Assembly (NCBI GenBank): GCA_030549205.1
Contig: JAUKTV010000001.1
Span: 1,364,001 to 1,428,000 of the forward strand
Length of the DNA: 64,000 bases
Origin: Apiosordaria backusii
Lineage: Eukaryota > Ascomycota > Sordariomycetes > Sordariales > Lasiosphaeriaceae
Direction: 5' to 3'
The notes under the pieces were generated by a model, which searched no databases, was not told where the DNA came from, and saw nothing but the letters and a program-made list of their open reading frames with translations. Numbering within the stretch: the stretch's first letter is position 1; every line of letters starts with the position of its first letter. The position numbers and the translations under genes were made by a program. Shown here in pieces: positions 10,968 through 21,137 of this stretch.

Positions 10968-12034
10968 ATGTCCGCGCCATCAAGAGCTCGAGCTCTCCGA
11001 TCAACATGCGCCGCATCGCCATGGACAGCACCAACACTTCCCGCCGCCGGTAGACAACTCCAACAGCCCCCCTCCCCCTCTCCAGCCAAAACACCACCAC
11101 TACCACTACCACACCGAACCCTCTCAACAGCCCACCACCACCACCCTCCTGCCCCCGTCTCACCATCAATAAACTTCCACTCCCACCCCCCTCTCTTCTC
11201 ATCAGACCCCAACCAAAAACCCCCAGATCAAGACCGCAAGGTCAAGCTCGGCAAAAGTAAGCCTTCCTTCTCACCCCCCCCTTCCTTTTTTTATCTTCCT
11301 GTATCCCTTACTAACCCCCTCCCCTCTTAGCCCTCCGAATTCTTCAATCCCACCTCCCCACCATCCTCCTCTCCCCCCTCCCCCAAGAAATCCTCTCCCC
11401 CTCCATAACCCTCCACCTCTTCCCCTCTACTCACCCCCACCTCCCCGCCGTCACCGGCCGCCTCTCCTACGTCGCCGCTTTGTGGTCCTCCCCAATAGCC
11501 TGGAACCGCCTTCCCCTAGTAGGCAACGTCCGCCTCGAGATCCTTTCCGAGAGGATGATCAACGATCCGCTTCAGTTCATTTCTTCTTCTCCGATATCCC
11601 GACAGACCCGCCCGAAGGAGGCCTTTGGTGAGCAGCTTATTGTGAGGTGGAGGACTACAGGGGGGAAGCAGAAGATAGGGAAAGATAAAAGTGGGAAGGA
11701 GAGGAAGTGGTTACCTTGGGAGGGGAGCCAGGGGAGAGATGATGGGAAAGAGGGGGAGACAATAACGGAGTATAAGGCGCCGGTGGGGACGGCGCAGGAG
11801 GTGGGGAGCAGTAAGGAGTTTACGGGGTTGTTTATTTTTGATTTTGATCGGGAGGGGAGGATCTTGTCGCACACGATTGAGCATGTTGAGCAGGGGGGCC
11901 AGTGGGAGAGGGGGGTGGGGGCGAAGGTGGTGGGATTGACAGATTGGTTATTAGGAGTATTTAAGGGGAGAGGGGAGGAGCAGGCGCCTTGTCCTGCTTT
12001 TGAGGGGTGTAGGGAGGATGGGAGGGGGAGGTAA
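10968..12034 (+). CDS. Conserved-looking protein of unknown function with a presequence-like N-terminus
   Basis: Two exons (10968-11256 and 11331-12034; intron with GTAAGC donor, ACTAAC branch site and TTAG acceptor) encode 330 residues, and the frame closes across the junction. The N-terminus MSAPSRARALRSTCAASPW is rich in Arg, Ser and Ala with no acidic residues, which suggests mitochondrial targeting. A Pro/His-rich linker follows. The best-ordered part spans the splice junction (VKLGKTLRILQSHLPTILL) and continues with EILSPSITLHLFPSTHPHLP, TGRLSYVAALWSSPIAWNRL and NVRLEILSERM. After residue about 190 the sequence turns Lys/Glu/Gly-rich, then has EFTGLFIFDFDREGRILSHT. No catalytic motif is recognised. 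The start codon is the first in-frame ATG that leaves a plausible presequence. Confidence 0.75.
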
Positions 12035-12465
12035 AGGGAAAAGGAAAATGATGGGGTTGTGTATGAAATTGTATGAATATTATGGCTGTAAATGTATAGC
12101 ATGGATTTGGCACAGGGGGTTATGTAATTATTACCTGCAGTGCTTTGGGGGGTTTGGCAAGCGATTGTTTAACATTAGGAAGGGATGTTTGTATGTACAT
12201 GTAAGAATCAGGGGTAGAAAAAGAAGATACTACTCTCCTCTGTTCATATTCGTATCACTGGACCAGCCAAAGTCATTGATAGACATCGAGAAATCAATAT
12301 ATTCAACTAAACATAAGCCAATAAAATGCAACTACACGGTATGTTGAATACCGTCGAATTCCCCCCCTCACAACCTCAACATCCAGACCTGAAGAAAAAA
12401 TACAAAAAGAAACACAAGCCAGTGTTGAATTTAGCCTGTTCCCCAACACATCTTCAACCACCCCC
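12035..12465. other. Intergenic region between convergent genes
   Basis: This 431-base spacer holds the two 3' ends. It is AT-richer than the flanking coding sequence. No gene is seen. Confidence 0.5.
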
Positions 12466-13245
12466 TCAAGCAACAATCGTATCCCCACCCATCTCCCCGC
12501 TCAATTCCCTTGACGTCGTTCCCCTCGCCCGCAGCCCCTCAGCCTCAATCTCGTGACTGTTTCCATTCGCATACTGCCCATTCAACTTCTTGACACCATT
12601 GGCCCCATTCACCTTCTTCACTGCGGTGCCGTTGCCATTCTTCGCAGCCAGGTACCCATCCAAAGCCCTCTTGGCAGCGTTGACAACCTCCCTCAGCGCC
12701 TTGGCCGTCTCATCCCCCTCCTCTTCCTCCTCCACAATCCCCTCGCGAGAACCATTCATCCCCAACAGCTCCCTAATATGCACATTCAACCACATCCCCT
12801 CCAGCTGGCCCCTCGTCATATCCCTCGCCCCCGAAATCCTCCCTTTACACTCCCCACTCCCGCAAAAGCAGTCAAACGGCTGAGCCATAGCATACTCCGT
12901 CGACGGGTAGAAAAACGTCAGTTCCTCCCCGGCTTTGAGACCGTTTGGGCCGGCCATGACGACGAGGTTGGTCGTGTCGAAGATTAGGGAGGGGGAGCAG
13001 GAGTGGTTGATGTAGAGCAAATCGCTGTTGAGGTTGAGATGGGAGTTGACGCCGCATTGCACGGTTGCGTAGGTGGGAGAGGGAGCGGGGGTGCAAGGGG
13101 GGAAGTCGAGTTTGGCGAATAAACCGAAGGGGGGGAGGTTCACGCGGGAGATGGACTTGGTGGTGAAGGAGTTGTCTGAGGCGTAGAGGACTTGTTGGAT
13201 GGCGGGGTGGGAGGGTTGGGTCCAGTGGGGGGTTACGTGGGACAT
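12466..13245 (-). CDS. Small SET-domain protein (putative lysine methyltransferase-like)
   Basis: A single exon codes for 259 residues. I place the start at the ATG giving MSHVTPHWTQPSHP; an in-frame Met 48 codons further up would add a low-complexity N-terminus that crosses no homologous region and lies close to an A25 tract. A SET domain occupies about residues 15-135. It shows YINHSCSPSLIF, the NHSC cofactor and knot motif, and AGEELTFFYPSTEYAMAQPF, followed by a Cys-containing post-SET-like segment FDCFCGSGECKGRISGA. The C-terminal 120 residues are acidic, then Asn/Gly/Lys-rich and disordered. Small free-standing SET proteins of this form are common in filamentous ascomycetes. Whether this one methylates histones or other proteins cannot be told from sequence. 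Confidence 0.85.
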   Translation of the reverse strand: MSHVTPHWTQPSHPAIQQVLYASDNSFTTKSISRVNLPPFGLFAKLDFPPCTPAPSPTYATVQCGVNSHLNLNSDLLYINHSCSPSLIFDTTNLVVMAGPNGLKAGEELTFFYPSTEYAMAQPFDCFCGSGECKGRISGARDMTRGQLEGMWLNVHIRELLGMNGSREGIVEEEEEGDETAKALREVVNAAKRALDGYLAAKNGNGTAVKKVNGANGVKKLNGQYANGNSHEIEAEGLRARGTTSRELSGEMGGDTIVA

Positions 13246-13387
13246 TTTTGTGGATTGGGTGGTGGTGAGGGTGGGAAGGTTGGTGATGGTGTTGGTGGTG
13301 GTGATACTCGAGCCGAGAACCAAACGGTATCTTAGTGATCTAATAGTGCAGATAGAGAGAGAGAGTTCAAGAACTATCTTGAACTTC

Positions 13388-13420
<33 letters not shown>

Positions 13421-16400
13421 GAAGACGTAACTGGAACAGAGATTATACTTTCCTTTTAAGAGCCACCGAACGCCAAAACCCACTCTTTGTCTACTTACTC
13501 TCGTAGACCAGTGTCAGGTACTGTACAACATCGATCGGTCCTGCTCGGCTCAGAGGAGAAAACCACTCCCCCTCTCTCACATTCCCCATATATCCCCCAT
13601 GACTCGGATGATGGTAGCCAGGTGTCCACCGTGCTTTAACCAAGGCAAACAATCAAGCTAGAGAGAGTGTGAGAAGGGACCAAAAAAAGCATATGACAGA
13701 GCCGCACGCACACGCACGCGCGATTTCTCATCCACCACCACCATCAATCATATGTCAGATACTATCATCCACATGTGTTCTTCGCCTCTCTCGCCCCCCC
13801 CCCCCTCTCCACCCATATCTTATATGGAGTAATCACCCCTCATTTTCAGGCTTGTGTAGCTACTATCGTCAACGAACTCCCGAAACCCCACAATCCAAGC
13901 AAGACATACATAGTATAACGGTCTAGCACAAAATAGCGCTGAATCTGAGCTGGCCAAGAAAGACCTGATCGCGATATGCACACACACACAAGACAAGATC
14001 AGCTTATACCAAGAGCCTCAGCCAACAACAACGCGGCGGGGTTGAGGTGTTTTTGTTCTCTTGTTAAAAAGGCGGGGTTCTCCGGCTTACCGGCATACCG
14101 ACGAAGTATCCACTCGGTGTACCGCGGGGAAAGAAGAAGGAAGAACTTAGGTATCTCCTCTTGATACAAAAAGTCCAAGAATGGCAAAGAAAAAACAGGC
14201 GATGTTACAAACCAGGAATCCACATCGAGTTTGTTCCCACGCGGATGCGAGTTTCAACCTATGAGAAACGGCCGGATTGCCCAAAAGGGACGACCACCTG
14301 CTTGTGGACGGTTCGCAACCCCAGCTCTCTCCTTTCTTGTGCGTGGGAACGTTGTGATGAACCCTGTCGCCCAGTTCATGCACGCCATAGATGCGCTTAA
14401 ACTTTCAACTGCTTGTGTTTCCAACTTTCCATGGGGGTTTGCGTTGTATTGACAGAAGGGGGTACCGGATATAACGTCATGGCGCCCTGGCATGGGTGGG
14501 AACAATGGAGCTTTGTGTCTTCTCTTTGGCGTGGGGGAAGGTAAATAAGAGCTGAATAAGATATACATATACCCTGCTGCTGTTTAAACTAGTTGAGCCG
14601 TCTCCTAAAATAGCTGGATGAGTACATAGAAGAGATTCGAATGGGAAATATTCCAGAAAACAACCTGGAAGAAACTGAAACTTGTTGCACGGAGCAAGGG
14701 CTGGGGAAGCGACGTCCTAAAGCGGGGCCGTTGAACGGTGTTAGTGTCAACGTTTTGGCGGGGTTGATCCCCCTAATATCTCGCTAGGGCAGACTGTAAC
14801 AGAAGATATCGATGCTCGACCACCTCCCAAGCTCCGGATCTGCAAGCAGGTGACAAGACAGGAATGGAAAGGCTGAAGTGTCAGAGGACGAGATGATGTT
14901 GGTGAAAATGGTGCGTGATATGCGACTTGTCATTGGAGAAGTGATAACAAATGGAGGTCATCCATCATCTTGGCTAACCCCCAGTCAGTTTTGATGATTT
15001 GATAGAACCCCAGGCAATGTTCAGAGCGGCCGAGGTTGACAAGAGCCAAACCTTGGTTCATATCCGATTCCCGTGCCGCCAAAGACACAAGAAAAAGAAA
15101 TGGCCGCACGTGGCTCTCACGGACTCTGTATGAAACATAACACCCATCCATGTGGGGGACAGGGGCTCATCCCGTTCTGGATGGTACCGAAGAGCTTCAG
15201 GACACGGGAGAGGGACGACCTCGCAGGCCACCTTCATGCTCCACTGTCTGTAAAAGCAAGTCATTCCTGCAGACAGAGCGCATCCCGCTGTGCATCGGCG
15301 GGTACATTCAATGATCGATGGTGCAGAGAAGAAAAGAAACTGCGTGGCATCGGACTCGGTACTGCGTGTGTCTCAGGGGCTCTCCGTGGAGCGGGTCACC
15401 ATCACCGTCAAGGTGCCCACCTGTCAAAGACTTGAGATGCCGGGTTGGGCTGGCGACTATCCCACCTTCCATCTATTTTGACTGCTTGCGTATTTGGTTC
15501 ACCCGCACTTGTGTCAACTGTGGGTCGGTTCGCTGAGCATTATCGTGGATATTATCGTGTCCTCGTGTTCTTGCTGTTTAACCAGAATGTCACTAGGGAA
15601 TGAGACCTATGGCCGCATAGCTGCGGGCAGCTTCGAGCCCACTCTAGAGTGCCAGACGACAGACTACTCCCGCTTGGAACATGACCGTCGGTCCGTTTCT
15701 CGTAAACAACCATGCTGCCCTGGTTGTTTCCAAAACCGCAGGCGGCTGGAGCGGCCGCCCTGCAGGACATAGACCTTAATCGCCCGGTCAAAACGAAGAG
15801 GATATACGCTAGGCTGCAGCCGAAGAGCGTATAGCGGGTGACATCTCGATGGCGTGGACCAGATAGAGATCCATAGCGTCACCAAAGTGCTGCGGCTTAA
15901 ACGTGCGGCCTTAACACTCCCTTTAATCTCTGGGATTCCAGACCACCACGTTCCCGCGACCTGTCACCTGGACAGCTTGCATAGATTTTGACCCCTGCTG
16001 GGGACGATCAAGATTCCGGTTCAGTCCAAGGATGAGAGTGTTCCGCAATCATCAGATAGTGGGTTTATTATCCGTGCGCTGCTGCCGGGCCATGATGTGC
16101 TGCCCCCCATCATAGAGCAGTCGAATCAGGCGGAAAGCCTGGCGGACGAGTCACCACGCAACCCTGCTCATCCACCCGCGTCCAAGTGGGATGCCACATG
16201 CAGCTTCTGGAGTACCTTCGATAGGAGGAGTGGGCTGGCCTCACTATCGGGGCCAATGGCCAAGGATGGAACTGTATCTCTTGTCCTCCCCTCTTGTCCT
16301 CCCCTCAAGGGAGGAGTCCTCGCTCAGACCTCCTTTGACAAGTCAAGTATGTGGGGGACAGCTGGCCCTCCTGTGGTGCTTAAAGAGAGGCCGATCACCA

Positions 16401-17218
16401 GACATCTCTCAGTTGACTTGCTCAGCATTCTTCATCCTCTTTAGACTCGAGACCAAAGCAGAAACCAGACAGCCGATACCTAAACGTTTATATCAGGACA
16501 CTAGTACCAAACAATTTCATACGGAGGGACCTTCACCAACCTTCACCAACCCACTACACCAGTGAGAGTCAACCCTGAGCTTCCCAAGGTATGTTGCATA
16601 AAATGCAGAGCGGGGTGCCGTAGTGCTAATCTCGACCTCTTCCACAGATGGCACACATACTTCCTGCATCCTCATTCGTCTGCCAGGGCAAGCCTCAACC
16701 TCCTCCCGCCCCTACTCCTCCCACCCCAAATCCTCCGGAGCCTCCTTATTAGATCCGAGGACAACCAGACTCTGGATTAGGACGATAGAAAATGGGTCTT
16801 GCCGAGATGGGTCGATCAATACGACAGATCCTCTCGATCGACCACGGGCCGGCCCGTGTGGCGCCACCTCGGCAAATCTGGAAACGGACATGACGCGAGG
16901 TATTAAAAGTCTCTGTCTGCTGCCTCGGCACTTCGGACTTGTTCAAAAGGCGTGAGGGTAGGTGTGGGGACCTTGGGGCTTCTAGGGAAGCGGATTGCAA
17001 CAATTAGGACGAGAAATCTGTTCGATACTCTGCTGGCGAGAACAGGTGAAACATGAAAGAGAATGACGGCGAATTCACATGCATTACCTGGGGGGCAAGC
17101 AGTCGGTTCATGATGAGTTTCAGGTGGAACTCTGTTTGAGGATCAATAGCATTAGCAAGCGAGATTATCCATTTCTTATGCCAACCCTTCCTCAGAAAGC
17201 CTTAACCGCCAGGCTTTA
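13246..17218. other. Gene-poor region, 4 kb
   Basis: I find no supported gene. The left end is the leader of the SET gene, with an A25 run at 13388-13412. A C-run lies near 13795-13806. The reading frames between 14.1 and 17.0 kb are all short, overlap on several frames and lack splice-linked continuation. No transposase, terminal repeat or RNA gene is recognisable. Confidence 0.5.
13388..13412. repeat. A25 homopolymer tract
   Basis: Twenty-five consecutive A on the plus strand, about 145 bases upstream of the SET-protein start. On the sense strand of that gene it is a poly(dT) tract, of the kind that excludes nucleosomes in fungal promoters (inference). Confidence 0.95.
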
Positions 17219-18052
17219 CTACCTGTGCTCGTTGATGAATGAAGCGAGGCTGTCCTCGGTGATCATTAGGATTTGCATGTTGGCCAGGGACTCGTTGACG
17301 CAGGTCGTGCCATTCAGAAAAGCGCACCAGAGCTTTTGGACAACGTTGTCGAGAGTCGGAAGCCTCAGGTGGCGCGTTTCTCTGTCTGCAGGCGTGGTGG
17401 TGATGAGAAGCCGTTGAGCAGTTGGGCAGCGGTCGATGATATGAAACAAAGTGCCGAAGATGGAGTCGGATTCGTAAAGACTGAGATGTAATTCCTCAAA
17501 AGCACAAGCGATGTGCTTTATACGCGAGGTGTCCTCTTTGCGGAAGAAGTGGGACATGGGGGAACTGAAACCGAATTCATCGTACGGTTCAAGCTCGCCC
17601 AGCAGGAGCAATGCATCAAGGTTGTAGTTGAACCAGACACGAGCGTCACCGTGAGCGGGCAACACGCTCGTTTCCGGAGCGGCGAGTCTCGGAGGGATCT
17701 TCCAGGCAAAGGTGAGCTCGTAGTGACGGAGGGCAAGAGCGCGAGATTCGTGGTTCACATGAAGTAGGACGGGTACCGAGCGTGTCATTGAGCGCTTGGC
17801 CATTTGGGCGTGTTTTTGGTCCTTGGATCGGGAGTCCACACATGCTGCTAGCACGATCCGGGGCTGAATCAAGACTTCCCAGATCTGAAGTCGAATTTCT
17901 GGTGGAAGTTTTCCAAAACAGGTGAAGCTTTGTGCTGGTGGTTGCTTCTCCAAGTCTTTTGGAATGTCCTCATCCAGGCCGTCGTGGACAACCTGAAACT
18001 CCAGCCAGACTCGCGTCTTTTCCTCGCCCCGGTTATACCACAATAGAGACAT
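17219..18052 (-). CDS. 2EXR-domain protein, function unknown
   Basis: A single exon codes for 277 residues from MSLLWYNRGEEKTRV. An in-frame Met 37 codons further up would add a hydrophobic FFFFLSTSLI segment derived from an A/T-rich leader; I prefer the shorter start. The protein carries FGKLPPEIRLQIWEVLIQP near residue 46, then VPVLLHVNHESRALALRHYELTF and RVWFNYNLDALLL. This is the standard pattern of the 2EXR family, an F-box-like domain greatly expanded in filamentous ascomycetes. The C-terminal half has no recognised domain. The biochemical role of the family is not established. The gene stands alone, with about 4 kb of non-coding DNA on its left and 3 kb on its right. Confidence 0.85.
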   Translation of the reverse strand: MSLLWYNRGEEKTRVWLEFQVVHDGLDEDIPKDLEKQPPAQSFTCFGKLPPEIRLQIWEVLIQPRIVLAACVDSRSKDQKHAQMAKRSMTRSVPVLLHVNHESRALALRHYELTFAWKIPPRLAAPETSVLPAHGDARVWFNYNLDALLLLGELEPYDEFGFSSPMSHFFRKEDTSRIKHIACAFEELHLSLYESDSIFGTLFHIIDRCPTAQRLLITTTPADRETRHLRLPTLDNVVQKLWCAFLNGTTCVNESLANMQILMITEDSLASFINEHR

Positions 18053-21000
18053 AGTGTCGCTTAAGAACTGGCCCCTTGGAAAGAATGTGTGAATAAGACT
18101 GGTCGATAAAAAAAAAAAAAAGAGTGAGATGTCGTTTGCAATTTTTGCGAACTCGGAAACCAAACCGCCACGAAGCTTGTTGTTTGATGGGATGGCAGGT
18201 CACTAACGGTCTTGGGCAAGGCTTACAGTTAGGGAGACATCGTAAAAGGCACGTTCAATGTAATGGTGTCTGTTCTTTCCCTAACAATGGGCACGCGCCC
18301 AGACCGTGACAAAGCTGAATCGGTAATATCTAATCTTATCAGATGCCAACATCAGACCATATGTTTACCTAATGAGCAAGCGGTGTAAAATATTTCATAA
18401 GATGTTCTAAGCGAAGAAGTCCGATTTGCCATTAACGCAGCATGTCTTCGATCTTTGTTGAGGGAGGGCCAGAATGGTTGTCGATGGACGTCCAAATAGC
18501 CTCACACAAGCTTTAAGAGGACCCGCCATAGACTTGAGCGGCTTCACGCCGGCATGGAAACTCAATTATGTAAAGGAATCGGTTGACCGTCTGATATACG
18601 GCCGTCCGGTCTTGAGAAAAGACAGTTGAGGAGTGCCGAAGCCGGCTTGACAAGGGCCGCCAAACTTCTGCACCCCAGGGATGTTGTGCATGACGGAACG
18701 CCCCAAGCCTACCCCTGTGAAGCTCTGCTCGAGTCTTCTCGTCATGCCAACAAGCCCTAATCACTACGAGCTCCGTAGTCGGAGAATCGAACTTCCGTAC
18801 CTGAGCAAATCTGGGACAACCTGGAGAAATCTCAAAAAGCAAGCTCAAGGGTTTCGGTTATCGATGAGGCACAGACCAACTGCGGGGTGCTTGGCAGTTG
18901 TCGATGCACCTGCCAGCAACCATGTCCCCCATGTCAAAGTCGGGTATCTGGGAAAATCCCACATTCATGGTCCTCTTTTTGGAGGATATTTGATTGGACA
19001 TCAAAAAAGAGTGGATGAACTGCATGGCGTGCCAGATCTTGCCTGTCAGAAAGCTGGAGCCAGTCCTTTGATCCGAACTGTTTGCCGCGGGGGGACCTGG
19101 GGATCTTATCTGGTCCTGGAAAGCCCGGCAGAGCAAGTTTGTGGGAACAGGCTCAAAAGATGCATCTGGAACAGACGTTGTAACGTGAATACATATATTT
19201 TGCTTTGTAAGACTTGCAAAGTGCTGTGTACATAGTGCGATAGTATGTAAGTAGAAGAAATCTCAGTTGACTATTGAAGTTTGAAGAGGCTCAGAAACAT
19301 TGGATCAGCCCCACATATCCGTTCGGCCGGGAGATGGTTAGCCTGTGGGGCTACTTGGCCCATCTGCCGCTGGCTGACTCTTGGCTTTTTGCCTTGTTCA
19401 CATGCTCATGATTGTCTGAGTCTTCCCTTTCAGAGCGCCAGCCGACACTGGAACTCTCGCTGGAACTTCTGTTCCCCTCCGCATGAAAGGCGACAGGTTG
19501 CCCATCTTGCCTGCCGCTTTCTGACCTCGCTTCAGCTCGACCAGACAGTTCGTACCCCTCATCAAACAGATGGAACATGCACCTACTCTATCCATACAGG
19601 CAATCTATCTCGCTTCAGTTGTCCCAGCTTCTTGGTAATTCACTATCAAGAGGGTGTATCATCCAATCTTCATCAGAGAATACGCCATCACAACAACCTG
19701 GGAGTGAAGGCTGACAGCCCCCCGTCGTCGTAACGGTGACTCTGTTCCGTGTGGGGAAACCTGGAGAGGGTGTTGCAAGCGGCTTGGCATCGAATCCCCA
19801 GGAAAACCCACTGAAGAACGTGGAGTGCTTGGTTGCAGCCCAGGAACTGTGCTTCGATCCCCTACCCAACCACACAACATCCTCTTGTCCGAAGGCCAAC
19901 CAACCTTACCTTGGCTTTCCCGGTCGATCGCTCAGTGCGTGTGGCCAGACTACGCTATCTACCGGAGTGCAGCAGACAGCGGCACCGTCTCGTCTCGTCT
20001 TTGTTTTCCCCAGAGACTCCCGTGAGTCCAGACGGAAGACTTCCATTTTAGGGCTTGCCAATTGGTGGGGGGGCCTTAACGTCATTTGGAGAAAGTGACG
20101 TCCTTCCCAAGCCCCCGGTCCCCATTCCGCGTCGAGTTCCATTGTGCCCCCCATCACCCCCCGCCTTCCACCTGCAACCTGTGACGCAGGAAGAAGCAGG
20201 TCAGGCAAGCCTGGTTCATCGACGCCTGGGCTGCCGTCAACGGCTGGCATAGGCCTTGTGGTTATGTGAGCGATAAGCCACCGGAGAGGCAGATGACCCT
20301 GATAATGACAGAGACTAACCAGTCAACCACGGGGCAATAAGTTTAGACGACGGGATCTCCTTCTCTGGCTCCTCGTTCAACCATCTTCGTTGTTTACCTC
20401 GTTCATACTGCGTATACCTCGATCACCACAAGCACTACCCTACCTCCCCGCGCACGCCTACCCGCCAATCCGAACCAGTTCGGTCAAATTGCCGCAAGTA
20501 GCAAGTTGGTTCTTTGATTATTGGGTACGTTGTGTCTTGTCTCTCTTGTTTCTTATCCCGGATCTGGGGACCAGAGGGTGGTGCGCCCCTCGGCACATTA
20601 TTAGATGGGCGCATTCCATATTGAGTGTTCGGGCCTGCGGAGAAGGCTTCCTAACCCACTACGTCCAATCACTCCTGACCTCCCCGCCCTTGTGCGCTTA
20701 GACGGGCCACATGCTCTTCGAGCTGTGTCTATGATTGAGATAGTCCCACATGCTACACTCATGGATGCCAGGCAGAACGAGGGGAGGGCACCTCCGCCAG
20801 TGCGGGCCGTCGAAAGGGGTTCCACTCTGTTCCAATATCTCTACTCCTCCACCCTTTCTCATCCCCATCCCCGAACCTCCCGCCGTCATATAATACCGAA
20901 CTGTCCCGGCCGAGGACCGGTGTCTGTCTCCAATCCCCTTGCATCCAGCTCGCGCTTTCCTCGCTACTTTTCCCCAACCGTCTTTAAGAATATTTCATCA

Positions 21001-21137
21001 CTGCACTTCCAGTGGAATGCCACCTTATTGTCTTCAAGATTGTCACTACTTCTACCGCACAGCTCTGCGCGGCCTCAACATCAGCACCACCGTCTCGCCT
21101 CTCTACGCTTAATACCAAATCTTCCCAGCTGACGAGA
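18053..21137. promoter_or_regulatory. Intergenic region, 3 kb, upstream of the 2EXR gene and of carnitine acetyltransferase
   Basis: Two divergent starts flank this stretch. Frames such as those at 18.5-19.2 kb have poor composition and no domain. From about 20350 the plus strand becomes pyrimidine-rich, and it probably holds the leader of the acetyltransferase mRNA, with several upstream ATGs (for example 20605). No RNA gene or mobile element is recognised. Confidence 0.45.

Noticed and set aside
16097..16955. Overlapping plus-strand frames of 110-124 codons
   Set aside because: Two frames compete over the same DNA and neither has coding character.
18681..19235. 184-codon plus-strand frame, with overlapping minus-strand frames
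   Set aside because: Irregular composition, no start context, no domain and no splice continuation.
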